From the NCBI GenBank assembly GCA_030248195.1, contig JASAND010011442.1:1-64000 (forward strand): a stretch of DNA of 64,000 bases, written 5' to 3'. This stretch comes from Trissonchulus latispiculum (Eukaryota; Nematoda; Enoplea; Enoplida; Ironidae). The notes under the pieces are model-generated. The model was not told where the DNA came from. It worked only from the letters and a program-made list of their open reading frames with translations, and did not search any database. The position numbers were made by a program, and so were the translations under genes. Below are positions 49,751 through 62,335 of the stretch, in pieces. Every line of letters starts with the position of its first letter. The first letter of the stretch is position 1.

Positions 49751-49921
49751 TCATTTCATAAACGCCACTCCACCATAGGGCTCAAAGACCTTCTCCAATT
49801 CCGCATCGCTCATTTGCATAATCCGTGGATGGAGAAATCGAAAGTGCAGTGGCAAAATTTCCCTACCGTAAGCCAGGCTCAGAAAGCACAGTAGCAACAG
49901 AATGATCAACTTCCGTGACAT
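49751..49921 (-). CDS. Small secreted peptide, family copy D (56 aa)
   Basis: The ATG at 49921-49919 is chosen by alignment with the other copies and by the TATA box 45-52 bp upstream; a longer in-frame reading to 50065 would translate the promoter. Signal peptide MSRKLIILLLLCFLSLAYG, then a mature peptide beginning REILPLHFRF, with QMSDAELEKVFEPYGG and ending VAFMK. Relative to copy A many third positions differ while the protein is kept, for example in the ILPLHFRF and PYGGV codons. Predicted secreted, function unknown. Confidence 0.85.
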   Translation of the reverse strand: MSRKLIILLLLCFLSLAYGREILPLHFRFLHPRIMQMSDAELEKVFEPYGGVAFMK

Positions 49922-49965
49922 AATGAGAATGACAGAGCAAGTATTTTCACATGTTGTTTTGAGAC

Positions 49966-50125
49966 TTATATAACACATAGGCTTGCCTGAGTATGACGTA
50001 AAGCTTAGCCAGATTGTATTAGCCTGATCTGCAAGACCTATCAATGAAAAGCTAATTAAGGGCAAATAATTAGATTGCCATTGCTTCTGACGACATTTCT
50101 GGTATCAAGTTAATTAGTGTATCAC
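49966..50125 (-). promoter_or_regulatory. Upstream region of peptide gene D: TATA box, TGACGTAA-type box, paired TAATTA
   Basis: TTATATAA at 49966-49973, TTACGTCATA (complement of 49992-50001), and TAATTA cores at 50053-50058 and 50067-50072, again 14 bp apart with TTTGCCC between them. Order and spacing match copies A and C. Confidence 0.6.
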
Positions 50126-50784
50126 TTAGGGCGTTTCGCTTTCACATACAAGGACTCTGACTTAACATACAGTATGACTGAATCATAAGCAATGCATAAT
50201 GCTCTTACTGGATTGCGACCATGATTGAAATGCCTGTCGGTGTCGGGGTTAGACGCGGGGTAGTTGGAGATCAAAATATGACCAGGAGGGAGTTTCCAAA
50301 ATCCTGAAATTAGGGAGATTTAGCTCAAACTGCAGTTTTTAGCGTATATTATAATTTTTGAACTTTGTTAAAGCTGAACAGCTTGTGGATTTATCATAAC
50401 AGGCAGGAACTTACAAATTTACAGGCACCTACTATACAAAGGCACCAGAACTAAATAAACTTTGACAACAGAAATAATAACACCTGTATTGTAAAACTGA
50501 CTAATTAAGAAAATCAATCATCCAGGTGAAATAAAACATAAAAATAATAAAAGAAACAACACCCGCCCGATCTGACAAAAATTCTCTTCCAACTACACCT
50601 GCGCGCCCAATTTGTGAAAAAAGTGTCATATTAGCTAAGTCCGGCCTTGGACCATACACAACAGTACAATTTTGGTTTCACCATTTATGCAGTTAACATC
50701 ACCTTTTGAATAATTTTGAGTTAGAAAAGTCGGAAATACATGGAATAATTCCACAGCGTGTGTTTAGTTTAGAAGAAAACAAGG
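50126..50784. other. Intergenic, nothing recognisable
   Basis: No gene or repeat relationship identified. Confidence 0.5.
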
Positions 50785-51275
50785 GTGTCGTTTTTCCTGC
50801 TGCGCCACAGCGCAGCAGATCTCTTGTGTTTGCTCTGCCACCTTGGTTCCACGCAATAACATGCAAAACATAGGTCTTATCATGAAAGCATGCAAACAGT
50901 GCTGTAAGATGACAGAGCATAATTTGCACTACAATCCGATTTCAGAATTTCTACGACTCACAAAGTAACCAAAATCAGAAAGATCGCTGATTCAATAAAA
51001 GGAAACATGTATATTCACTGCCAGGCTTGAGCTCTCTGAATATTTTGCAGAAAACAGCGGATCGTGTTTGAAGAGCAGAGTTTCTGATTGGCAGTTGAAA
51101 TTAAGTTCAGTAGCTGAATTTCTTCAGACCTTGCTTAACTGGATTTTGCTGAATTTCCCAGTAAACGTCGACATTGCAATAGTTCCCGCTGCGCAGCAGG
51201 CCTACAATTTATATAAGTGTTCCTCTGGCAACATTTAATCTTTTGCAGACAATATTGCTTGTTTAAATAAAGTTG
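50785..51275 (+). repeat. Repeat family R1, copy 3
   Basis: Starts with a CCTGCTGCGC/GCGCAGCAG hairpin at about 50797-50818, then TCTCTTGTGTTTGCTC, and ends with TTTTGCAGACAATATTGCTTG. This is the layout of copies 1 and 2 without nested insertions. A second GCGCAGCAGG is at 51191. Confidence 0.6.
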
Positions 51276-51429
51276 ACAACAGGAGAAGAATAACCGGTGG
51301 TGAGTCACCACAACTAGAAACTAGAACGACTGATCAGCTCTCAACTGACTAACAATTCGTGTGATGACTAAAGGAGAGTTTTCCAATGCGTTCGGGCGGG
51401 ATGTCTAGTCTTTCACAAGCCAACCCTAA

Positions 51430-52617
51430 TTGCACAAGGTGTCCGTTTAAAACGTCTAAATTCATAAAGTCTACTGATAAAAAGTCTATTTTTTCAAAAT
51501 TGTGTCACACATTCAAAACGTCCACACTGTCACAAAGCCATATGATTTTGGTTCTGTGTTTGTAAATTTTGAAACAAATGTGCAAATTTGATTTGTAATA
51601 GATTCACGCCCGATTCCAAAAAATCTGACTAAGTTAGCTCGGTGTTAGCTTTGCATAATTGTTTAGCGCGAGAGTTTGACTCACTTTCCAGAGTCTTCTA
51701 CATACGTACGTACTTAACGTAAGGAATGTAGGCGTCGGTGCGCACGCTTAATAAGCAATGTTCGTAGTCGTCGACGCTTATTGAGAGTGAAAACTAGGGA
51801 AAAGCAAACAATTAAGCGTAAGCCTTTCAACAATTGTCATAGAGGTATAGCTTTAGCGAGGACACACATTAAGGAATGAAGCAGAATAGGAGTCAGCTGA
51901 ATACTAGCTTGGTGTAAGCTGACACTCACACGCGTGAATATTAACGTGTTAAGTTAACACCGAGCTAAATCGGTGTTAGCTATTCTGCAGCTGAGCTATA
52001 GCTTAGGGTTAAAGTTATGCCGTTGCACCGTTGCCGTCTTATCAATAATAACAAATCCCAAGCTTCAGCTCAGGGTTACCTTTAACAAATTAGATTCCTT
52101 TCTTTAGTCGATGTATCCAGTCACCATCTGTCGAGGTTAGCTGACGACTAATTAAAGCTTAAGGTTATCTCCGAGCTAAGTCTTAAATTTTCTTAACTCT
52201 GAGCTCAAGGCTATGACTGAAGTAGTGGATCGAATCTCGGGAGGAACAATAAAAATTAAAGTGCGAAAATCTTTTGTAAAAACGAAGAAACATGTATAGT
52301 TTCATAGTAACCACTAAGGGACATACCCAGGGTCCCCTTTAAGGGTTGCCTTTTTTTGTAAAAAAAGCGGCAACCCAAGAACCGGGACAAATTAGCAAAT
52401 CAATAAACAAATTATATTTGCATAAACTTTTTAAAAGTTACAGGTGTACTCAAAATCATATGAAGTTGGGAAAGCGTAGACGTTTTGAACCTATGACACA
52501 ATTTTGAAAAATTAGATGTTTTGACAATTGACGTTTTATCGTTAGACGTTTCGACGGTAGACGTTATGAACATTAGACGTTTTGAATTTAGACGTTTTGA
52601 TACGGAACCTTGCGCAA
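51430..52617. mobile_element. PIF/Harbinger-like element with tandem subterminal repeats
   Basis: Inverted tips TTGCACAAGGTGTCCGTTT (51430) and the complement of AACGG...CCTTGCGCAA (ending 52617) are flanked by TAA on both sides (51427-51429 and 52618-52620). Next to each tip lie several TCAAAACGTCTA-type 12-bp units, seven or so on the right (52475-52600) and five on the left (51447-51536). CAAAATTGTGTCA is also mirrored. 1.19 kb and no transposase. A GGGTTGCC hairpin with T7/A7 arms sits at 52343-52376. Confidence 0.7.
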
Positions 52618-52620
52618 TAA

Positions 52621-53317
52621 CTGTAGTGTTATGTTTATGAGGTACGTCGTCTGATCTTGGTCCTTCTATATTGGACAGAGGCAAACGCTTTCGTTGCTAT
52701 AACGCTCAGTCCATTGAAAATATGCCGTTTAGATCCTGTAATTTAGTGGAATAACCAAAAACAGAACTTTATTTAACAATAAAGTACTGAACCATTAGCA
52801 ACTACCAGTAACTATATTTCAGATCTCACTATTTTATTATTTTTCTATATATGTTTATATCTTTACATATTATTTGTATACGATCGTTGTTTATCGCGTA
52901 GCAAAATTTGTATTTACCATATCAAATACCAGCCGGAGTATCTGTCTAGACGTGTAGTTTCTATTTATAGTTTTATGGAGGTAGTGTGAGTAAACTAGGC
53001 ACTAGTTGTAACCACATATCAAGTTTTCCGGCGGCTCATACACGTTTGGTGGCTTGTTCGTTAGTGTTATTATTACTATGATTATTGTTATTATTATCCA
53101 TTCTCTCCCCATCTGATTGGGAATCTCGTTAGGCCTTGATTGGTGTTGCCACCTTTGCTTCTCCCCATCAGTCATATTTAGTATGACTCTCGCTGTGTCG
53201 CCTGGATGCCGTCCACACAGTGGGAGGCTGGGGGAACCCGCCCATCTTGTGGCTTTTCGGCTCCGGGTTATCTAACCTCCATTAAATTGCTCATGCGAAT
53301 AGCAATGGAGCACAGCG
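52621..53317. other. Intergenic; possible retroelement tail
   Basis: No gene. Near 53070-53290 a (TTATTATTA)-tailed GC-richer stretch in the CTCCCCATCTGATTGGGAAT region has the look of a short retroelement, but I cannot assign it. Confidence 0.3.
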
Positions 53318-53806
53318 CTGCCGTCCAAATCCAAAAAGACGTAACTACATTTTCACTATTTTTCACAATAACCATTTATATGAATTGTGCTACAATTTTT
53401 CATCAGATCAACCTAAATTTGTGACCACTGTGTGAAATGATACTATTTGACTGGATTTATCTCTGAGAATGTTTATTTTTGTAAATATAGGCAAAATTGG
53501 CGCAGTAGTGCAGTTACGTCTTTTGGCACACGTAGTCCTTGGGTACTTCGATTATCTGCAGATTATTGTTGCGGAAGCCATAAAGACGTATGTGCAATGT
53601 TAAATTGCAGATACGACTTTCTGGCTTTGTCTTGGAATCCAAAATTGCAGATACGTTTTTCTGCCAAGTTTATTACTACAAATGCAGTGAAGATACGTCT
53701 TTCTAGCATAGCTAGTTAAATTCAGCATAAAATTTTGTGTATGTAGTTGGTCATAACTCCATTTTGGCCAAAATGTCAGTTACGACTTTTTGGCTTTGGA
53801 CGGCAG
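53318..53806. mobile_element. MITE with CTGCCGTCC tips and internal degenerate tandem repeats
   Basis: Tips CTGCCGTCCAAATCCAAAAA and the complement of TTTTTGGCTTTGGACGGCAG (ending 53806) are inverted repeats; AGCG lies outside both. Inside, TTGCAGATACGACTTTCTGG-type units recur at about 53603, 53644 and 53690. Frames over it are non-coding. Confidence 0.6.
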
Positions 53807-53810
53807 AGCG

Positions 53811-55947
53811 TCTACAAGCCCCTAGCGTAGATGAGTGGGATCAGAAGCAAACCCGGGGGTGGTCCAATTTTTGAGCGTGTGACTACCTTGCACCCTTTCG
53901 CAGGAGTATTATCCATTCTTCTTCAGGTATTATCCATTCTTCTCACTTTCATCTGGGTGGCTATCGGTCATATACGATTATGTTTTTTATTTGTACCGCG
54001 ACATTGTTACGTACAACTACTCTCATGATTAACTTCAAAGAAAACAAGACTTTAAAGAATATATTCTTCACAAATAAAGAAGGATGCAAGAAAGCTAAGG
54101 CAAAGATCAAACGTAATTAATCGTAAGTACTCCGTCTTAGTGCATTTGTTGTGCACTGTTTAACCGACAAACAAGCTTTAACCTTTGCATTCATGTGCCT
54201 CTTTTAAAGAAAAGGAAAGAGCTTTTATTGTAAAAGAAAGAAATATTTAATTTAAAATATTCTTTCCTTGAACTTAAATGAGAGCTTAGCGGTGTTAAGG
54301 CTACGCTGACTGCCTCGCAGGCTACGCACTAACTTTCACCAGCTAGCATAAACTTAAAATAGTTTTCAACTTATGCAAACACTTTCAATATTTGAATTGT
54401 TGATGTTATTACTTAATGTTGGTGGTACTAAATATGCCTTCTGAATCCTGCTGCATTATATTAGTATTATTATTCTTGCATTATCCGCGTGATCATCTAG
54501 CAAGCACTATATGGATGGGGTTTTGAATTGCTACGTGCTAGATTATGAGCCTATATCTTGCCAGGAATTCTGCCTTTTAATTATTTTCTGTGACTTTCTA
54601 CATTTGTTATTGAATTGCTTCCAAAAGTAAGCAGCTGCGAATTTCGCTTGTTCGTTCGCTTTAGCCGGATGTGGCTCTACTGAAGGCTATTTTAAAAAAC
54701 TTTGCAAGTTGCGAATTTGCAAGCAGCAAGTGTTTCTAGAATGTCAATTTTCCTAGAATGGTTTTAACTACTACACCTGAGCTGCTTTCAAGGTGCCAAA
54801 TCAAATTTTGATCAAATATTTGGATACACCAAACAATGATTCCAAACAATGCAGGCTAAATTTGCCTTTCCCTGTTTGGAAAAATTTTAGCATGATAAGG
54901 ATCCCTAAAAGATTATGAAGGTCATTCGCGGTTATTCGCTGCTCGTCTGCGTCTACAGCACAGGGTGTACACAACCTAACAAGTCTGAGAATTCCAAGGT
55001 GAAAGGCTTAGATGCCCACAACTTGGGATGGCTTGCGTCACTGGATAACATAATTTTTGTACCACATCAGAGACAACGACGACCACACCATAATTTAGAT
55101 GAACCTCCTGAGAGCATAAGTTTAGTCTGTGTAACCGTAATTGAACGCGTATTCTAAACTGTGTAATGTGTGTAAATACTAAAGCAGGTAGAAAGTGTGT
55201 ACTTGGATATGCTTTGCACTTTTAAGTGTTCATTATATCAAGAGTACACAATACATACAATACACAATATCTATTGTCAGTGTAACCCATCCTTTGAACG
55301 CCAACAGCTTCACCAAATTTTACCTCGGCAATCCCCCCATAATTAGAACCCCGTCGAAGCGGAGGAAGCTCACTCGCGCTGTACTTCTCCAGTTTGAGGG
55401 GGATGGTCAGCCGTTAGCCTGCAGAGGATGTGTAACGCTTATAATACATAGAGCGTGATAGCTATCATACCTGCCTGTATTTTGTACTCTTACTGGCTTC
55501 GTGCCTGTCGTGGAGACCTAACTTAATTTAATCTTTAATGACTTCTTCCAGCTCAAAATGGTTTTCTACTGAGATAGGTTGGAGTCACTTAACAATAGAG
55601 AAGGTCAAATTAAACTCTGTTTATTTAGGTCCCCACACAAGCACAAATGATACCGCAATTTATGGATAAAGTTTTTTTACAACCACCTCACCCCAGTCTG
55701 TGCTCCGGTTAGGAGTAGTGTCAGCTTAGAACGTATGCATGTTTGAGGGAAGGGGATGCTGACACTGAATAATTGTCATAGCAATTACCCGAAGTGTTCT
55801 ACAAGGCTATCAGTACGTCCATTACGTCCACCGTAATGGAGGTGCTGTCGTCCACTCCTCCAGACAGGCGCCCACCTCTTGACAATGTCGGTAAATTGCC
55901 CAGGATGGAATATTGAAATAGGGTGCTACATAGAGCTTATTTGAACG
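53811..55947. other. Intergenic
   Basis: No supported gene. A fragment with TATCAAGAGTACACAATAC (about 55237) and CTGCAGAGGATGTGTAACGC (about 55419) is a relic related to the tips of the 1-1385 fold-back element. Confidence 0.45.
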
Positions 55948-56498
55948 GACCAATTTAAGTTTATCCCCCCCCAGAACCCCAATATAACTTTATTCCCCCC
56001 GCACAGAATTACAACCTGCCGAAAAGGACTATATAATTCAGTGTCAGATTGTGTTTTATTGGTATTATTGTCACAGAAAGTTAGAGTAAAACAATGCCAA
56101 CATTATAAACATGTATATATTATTATTATTTTAGATAAGTAATAAAATAATAAAGATAATTTTAGTCAAACATATAACAATTTGCAAAAACTGCATTAAA
56201 CTAAAATGTCAAAATTTGATAACGGAATTGCGCGGAGGGTGATAGAAAGTTTGCGAACTATTTGATTCAACCAACAATACGTGTCCCTAAGCTATCACCA
56301 CCTTAAGCGTGGCGGCCCTTTTGTTTTATTCGAATTGTATTCATCTTCTGATAGAACAACTTCTTCTACTCAACAACATCTAATGACTACTAAAAGGACG
56401 CCAAGTACACCTTGTTCCTCTTTACACAAATTTTGATTACTGACCCCAATTTAACTTTATCTCCCCAAACTAGTTGGGGGATAAAGTTAAATTGGTCT
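55948..56498. mobile_element. Probable non-autonomous element with CCAATTTAAgTTTATCCCCC tips
   Basis: ACCAATTTAAGTTTATCCCC at 55949 and the complement of GGGGGATAAAGTTAAATTGG (ending about 56497) are inverted. Extra copies of the same motif lie near 55978 and 56445, the latter forming a hairpin with the right tip. No convincing target duplication was found. A TTAAGGTGGTG-family end lies inside (56304-56315). Confidence 0.4.
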
Positions 56499-57312
56499 GC
56501 TTATTTTTTTCAAGCGCTAGACTTGACATGATCCTCCACTTGTAGCGCAGTAAGAAACCACTGCGCTACAGGAGGTTCTTTAGAAGAAGTTAGAGATGAA
56601 TAGTTCTTGATAGTTGCCTTGTATTTACTGTTAAAGAATTAAACAAAGGTGTAATCTTAAGAAAACTGCTTGTCCAGGTAATTTGAAAACTTTGTACTGT
56701 TTTTGATAGCAGACTGTAAACATATGAACGATTTTTCTTGATATACCCTTTTCATATGTTTTAACTACTTTTGTTGCTTACTGTTACCCAGTAACCCTCT
56801 AGGCTACCAGTTTGAATATGTCCAGATTCTTGTTCCGTATCCAAGAAACCCCTGCATAAAATTTTCAGCAAAGTCAAATTTCGCTAAATCAAAAAATATT
56901 TAAACAGTCGATACTTGAACTCTGCGTGGTTAAGGACACATCTATGCCAGATTTAAGCTCGACTGAATAAGCTTCAAAACTCTAACCTGGGCGAGGGACA
57001 AAAAGGAATAAACAGTTTTTGTTTTTTTTTCCAAATCAGGTTTTATGTTACGGCTTGTATCAGTTTTTATTAGTACCATTATGTCAACCTGACAGGGTCG
57101 GACACAAAACTACGGCCAGACGAACTAAAACTATTCTCAATCCTAGTGTCTAATCTCGATCTGAACCTGAACGATTTTTTCCTTTACAAGGTTGGCTTAA
57201 CCATAGTGAGAACGCTTTAGATTTACTAAAAAGTAAACAGCACTTATCAAACCATAATCAGTTAGTATGTATTACATTTCGTTTAGCAAAGCATTTAATT
57301 CACACCAACTTT
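56499..57312. other. Intergenic 3' of peptide gene E
   Basis: Nothing recognised. ATTAAA on the minus strand at 57294-57299, about 15 bp after the gene E stop, is the only poly(A)-like hexamer close by. Confidence 0.4.
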
Positions 57313-57483
57313 TCATTTCATGAAGACCACTCCACCGTATGGAGCAAAAGCTTCCTCCACCTCCGCATCGCTCATTTGCATAATTCGTGGATGCAGAAAT
57401 CGATAGTGCAGCGGCAAAATCTCCCTACCGTATGAAATGACCTGAAAGCACAGAAGAAGGAGTAAGATCAGCTTCAGAGGCAT
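57313..57483 (-). CDS. Small secreted peptide, family copy E (56 aa)
   Basis: ATG at 57483-57481. Signal peptide MPLKLILLLLLCFQVISYG, the most diverged leader of the family, yet the mature part is strongly conserved: it begins REILPLHYRF, contains QMSDAEVEEAFAPYGG and ends VVFMK then TGA. The leader changes while the mature region holds, which is the pattern expected if the mature peptide is the functional part (inference). Too short for ordinary ORF cut-offs. The upstream TAATTG and TAATCA pair is a diverged version of the paired TAATTA sites; no clear TATA box. Confidence 0.85.
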   Translation of the reverse strand: MPLKLILLLLLCFQVISYGREILPLHYRFLHPRIMQMSDAEVEEAFAPYGGVVFMK

Positions 57484-57606
57484 TTCAAAAAGCTTATGAT
57501 AAAACAGACACTCTCCTTGTTTAATATTTTGATTAGGATAGAGGATAGAGAAAAATAGGCGTTAAGCTTAGCTTAACGGGGTGTTGTCCTCATAAAGAGG
57601 AGTCAC

Positions 57607-57623
57607 TAATTGAGAGCTAATCA
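57607..57623 (-). promoter_or_regulatory. Diverged paired homeodomain-type sites upstream of peptide gene E
   Basis: TAATTG (57607-57612) and TAATCA (57618-57623), 11 bp apart, lie about 125-140 bp upstream of the ATG, the position held by paired TAATTA sites in the other copies. Confidence 0.4.
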
Positions 57624-58620
57624 AGGTGAAACTTTTAGGACATTTGACGTTTACTGTATGCTGTTAATCATGTAAAGATTTTACTGGCTATGTAACTTCA
57701 AATCTTCAGTCTCTCTCAGCTTTGCGAAGGTCGACTTCTGCCTGAAGGTTTTCATTAGTGGGATGCACGGCATTAGGAGAATGACGAGATGATAAGAGGT
57801 GCTCATGCGACGCTGCCGGCTAATTCCATCCTTTCCGATAAGCTACAACTATGAGCTATTTGGGATTCTACTTACAACAAACAGAAACAAAACAAATAAA
57901 CAAATCTTACTAACTTACTTTCAGACGAAGGATAGAAATCCGGTGCGTTGTCCTCAAAATTGGGTCTGTAGGTTTAAATTCCTAGATTGAGGGCGCAACG
58001 GGCATTCGAAAAAAGTAATGGGCGAAATCGGCTGTTTCCAGCCTTCAAAATCAAACCTGTTTAAATCTAGTGTAAATATTATATTCGGAGTGTATTTTGT
58101 AGTTATCCAGACCAAATTATGTGCAAAATTATGTCCCCGGCCCGCTCCCAAATTTTTTCTCCTCGTCCCAGGCCGGGCCGACGGGCCTGAGTAAAGGTCT
58201 CTACTCTCAACAGCACACTGTGTGGGAAAAAATTTTTGCTGCGTTTTTCCTCCTGTCCATTGTGCTACAAAATTTATGTGCGAAACTAAAAAAAAACTGC
58301 GGAACACCCCACTCGACTCTTGCGCTGAGGCATGCAACATTTTGCTTTGCTTTGAAGTTTGAAGCACACTACGAACCGTATTAGTTTTTGGTTTGCACGG
58401 GTGTAAAGCTGTTACTGTTACGCATTGCGCTGAACCAAACTAATGGGACACTTTGCTGCGCGGCGGTTAAGGTATTTAAGCCACTTCGCAGCTTCGTGAA
58501 GTGTTTTTGTTGCTCATTGCGCGGGGGTAGCATTTTGCTGCGCAGGGTTAAATCTGGTTCTCTAGCCTCCACATATACAGGAACTTGGCAGTCATTCCGT
58601 GATAAAACAATAATATAATA
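57624..58620. other. Intergenic
   Basis: No supported gene. The overlapping frames on both strands at 57954-58618 have no domain. Confidence 0.45.
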
Positions 58621-58628
58621 ATAATAAT

Positions 58629-61600
58629 TAGAGTTGTGCCCGGGCCTTGAATTGGGCCTTGGGCCCCGGGCGGGGCCCGGGCCGGGCCTGCACCGGGCCG
58701 GCCCGGACGCGTATTTAGAAAATGCACATCTGCTACGCGCATTGGAAACTGCACAGCGTCTACGCGCATAGCTTTAGAAAGTGCACTGCGCCTGCGCGCA
58801 GCATTTTACAAGGCGCATTTAGAATGATTATGCATGCATATACACCATATACACATTTCTGGATGTAACGATTTAGTCGATACTTATATTTAAAATTGAA
58901 ACAGGAGCATCTTAATGTATGCATACAGGCCTCTAGTACCACTGATGAATAGTTATTTCCATTGCTTCAGATTTGACTGAATTCCAAATTTTCACTTTTC
59001 TGCTGTTATTTCTTTCTAACAAAACGTAAAGACTTAACAGAATCAAATAAGTACACATTATTATAATATATATTATATAATACTATATGAAATATTAGCC
59101 TTGGTTTGTGAGCTTTTCAAATTTAGTCAAATACTATCTTAGTCTTGATTTCCCCTGCCTCTAAGCAACCAGCAATTAAAACAATTGTTAATATATTAAC
59201 TATGTAGTGGTGGGGCTGCTTCAATCCAAAACTGTTAGATGCAAAATAGCTCAGTTTCACACAAAATTTCGAATTTTCCCAGAACAGGGTATTCAAGTAC
59301 ATCATGTACGATAGCAAACAAGCCGTGGAGAAGTTTCTTTCGGCATATATTCTCAAAAAGGGAAGAAAATTTGTTAACTTTGATTACTTCGGTTAACAAT
59401 TAGTGAACATTAAATACACATTATGGCCAATGTAAATCTGTAGGAATGTTTTATGCAGCAATTTCTATATTTCTATAACAAATAGAATGCTATATAAAAT
59501 ATTAAAATATTAGAGAATTAGAATATTAGCAAGTATTACATGCTGATGATTATTAAACCTTCACTGATGTTTTACTGATTACATCAGAAATAACTAAGAA
59601 AAATGATCTACGTTTTAAGGTGGTGGCATCCTTTTGTGAAATGCTTTTGGGGTGATTTTTTTAAACGCTATCACTTTCGCAATTTTGGGAGTTGGAAAGA
59701 GCTTTATACATCGTTTTAGACATTCACATGAGTTCACGAAACTAGCGAAATTAGTAAAACAAGTAGGCCCCTAAAAAGGGCAGTATCTCGCAGCAGAATT
59801 TAGAAATATATAATGCCGTAGTGCAGAAATGATATCGCACTATCAATTCTGAATAAATCTATGGTCTGCGCAGACATAACTGCCGCAGACCTAAAATTAC
59901 AGACCCTAATTCGGCCCCGCCTGTGTTTCACCTGATCGGCCCCTGCAAAGCCTATTATAGATTATAAATTTTTCTGGCTCAAGTATTCACGTACGATGTA
60001 TTGTTTATTCAATAACAGTTTTGGAAGTGATCCAGTTTCAAGTCATAGCCTGATGAAATATAAGGTTTTAATGCAGTTGTAGTATGTAATGTCAGGGCAA
60101 GTCTTAGGTACTGAAGCAAATCTCATATTTCGTTCTAAGTCTCAGCTCAATCAACGTTGACTGCAACATATAATCTTTGTTGCTGCTGAATTGTAGAAGT
60201 AAAACGTTTAACTGACAGAAATTATTTGTAGACTAATTTGCATATTGTAGCAACTAATGTAGCAATAAGCAAGATTCAAAGGTACAACCAAAGGGGGCCT
60301 TGCTTGAAAAAATCCACGCTGCAACTTTAAATTTTAGCTCTTTAATTTTAATTTCATTTAAATTTTCAAAAAATTAATTTTATATTGTTTTTGATGCTAT
60401 GCAATAATACGCAGTATGGAAGACGTTTGGAATAAAGTTTCGAACAGAATCTAATCCAAAGCCCCTCCCAACAAAAACAGCCATCTATATGAGCTCTGTA
60501 CTGAGCATAAGAACTATTTTGATGTTTTGTCCAAAACAGTTCAAAATTCTACTCAACCTATTACAAGTATCTCGCCTCCAGGCGAGATAAAAATTAATAA
60601 ACATTCTTACATAACGGCTAGATAAGACCAAACATTTTTCGATATCAATTTCTCAGCCAAAATCTCTTTTTCTGCCACAATATGAATGACATATCGGCCG
60701 AGAGACGTATTTTTGGATTTGGCTCAACAGGTCGTAACATTCGAGAAAATCGTCCAAATGCATGATAGCACGAAATTTCACAACTTCACATTGAGATATC
60801 TTACTACTCGAAACGTTTTAACCCAAACCAAGACAAACAACCCTTCGCAGAATTGCGAATTTCCACTCTGCCAAAAGCCTCCGAAATCCGTCGAGTAGTT
60901 TTTGAGAAATCGATGTTCAAAACAAAATAATCGAAGTTTTGCCGAATGGTTTTTCAGCCAAATCTTTAGTTAAAGCAACGACTACAGCAAATTGGCATTG
61001 AAAAAAGGTGCAGTTAGATTGTGTATCGATTGAGTGTAAATGGACCAAAATTGTCCGTAAGATTTGGCAGTGATTTTGATAAACTGATTTCCTCGAAAAT
61101 GGCCTTTTTTGACCCTCAAAATGGTGTTTTGCTGATACTGACTTAACAAATGGAGATAGTTCAAAGATTGTAAAGGCAACAATGTTCCTTTCGGTGGCCA
61201 CTTTGCAGCCATAGCAACCAATCCGGTGTATCGATTTCCTACTGAATATAGACGTTCATTTATAGAAGTTTAAAGTGAATATTTTTTGTTATGTTAACTG
61301 TTAATGTAATAACAAAATTTTAGTCTGGGCCTTGAACTGAATTTGAAACTGAAAATAAATTGACCGCCTGACACATCGCTACTTTGGAGGGGATAAAATT
61401 CTATTAATCCGTTTTCTGATCTTTTCAGTTTATTCCTTCGAAAAATATTTTGCAAAATTCTAGTTTTAGACAAAGAAAAAAATTTCCCCAATTTTGCAGA
61501 ATAGTTTTATTTAGTGATTTCGACAGACTTTGGATTTTGTGCAGTTATATACTAATCTAAATCACACTGTTTTTGTTATTGTAAGAAAACCTAAAATTTT

Positions 61601-62335
61601 AAACTTTCAGGTAGCCTGGACTGAGCCAAAAATCTAAATAAAAACGATCATTTAACAATAACATTTAAAAAAGTACAATTGGAAAATTCTCCTATTCGAC
61701 GCATTTTTGCAGTTTTATACGTATACATATCTTGACAAAATAGTCAAACGCCAAATGTTTGTACACGGGCTGTTACGTACGTACAATACGGTGAACAAAT
61801 ATATACCTAATGAGGGAACACGGAGCAGTTTCTTTTCAAGATGCTGCGCGCGACGCAGTGCACTTTCTAAAGCTATAGTTTTCAATGCGCGCAGGAGAAG
61901 TGCATTTTCTAAAATAGTGCGCGTACATGCTGTGCACTTTTCAGTGCGAGTAGCAAATGTGCATTTTCTAAATACGCGGTCCGGGCCCGGTTGTTGGCTC
62001 GGCAGGCCCGGCCCGAGCCGGGCCTGCCGGCCTTGGAGGTCCGGTCAGGCCCGATCGGGCCCGATGAGGTCCGGTGAAACTTTTGTTGTGCATATTTCAA
62101 AATTTTTCAAAATTCTGCATTAGAAAGTCGAATCTAAGCTTCCAGGAGTTGTCTAAGTTGTAATAGATAGCACTAACTATTGTTTGGCCCTGTTTGTTGT
62201 ATGCCGGGCCTACACCGGGCCTCCGGGCCCGCCGGGCCTGCCGGGCTTTGAATCGGGCCTCCGGGCCCGGGCCGGTCGGTTGAGCAGGCCCGGGCCCGGG
62301 CCCGGCCCGGGAAATTTCTTAACGGCACAACTCTA
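58629..62335. mobile_element. hAT-like element (hAT-2) with GGGCCCGG subterminal arrays
   Basis: Tips TAGAGTTGTGCC (58629-58640) and GGCACAACTCTA (62324-62335) are perfect inverted repeats. The 8-bp target duplication ATAATAAT (58621-58628 and 62336-62343) is perfect, though it lies in repetitive ATAAT sequence. Subterminal GC-rich arrays of GGGCCCGG and GCCGGGCC units lie at 58639-58710 and about 61975-62315. A second inverted motif, AAATGCACAT...GCGCGC, occurs at both ends (58715-58800 and 61850-61975). The 3.7 kb interior is AT-rich, without transposase, and holds a TTAAGGTGGTG tip at 59614. Confidence 0.75.

Noticed and set aside
49751..50065. 104-residue reading of peptide copy D from an upstream ATG
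   Set aside because: The extension would translate the TATA box and upstream region and would bury the signal peptide; the aligned internal ATG fits all copies.
58121..58618. Plus- and minus-strand frames around 57954-58618 as a gene
   Set aside because: Overlapping on both strands, no recognisable domain, no splice support.
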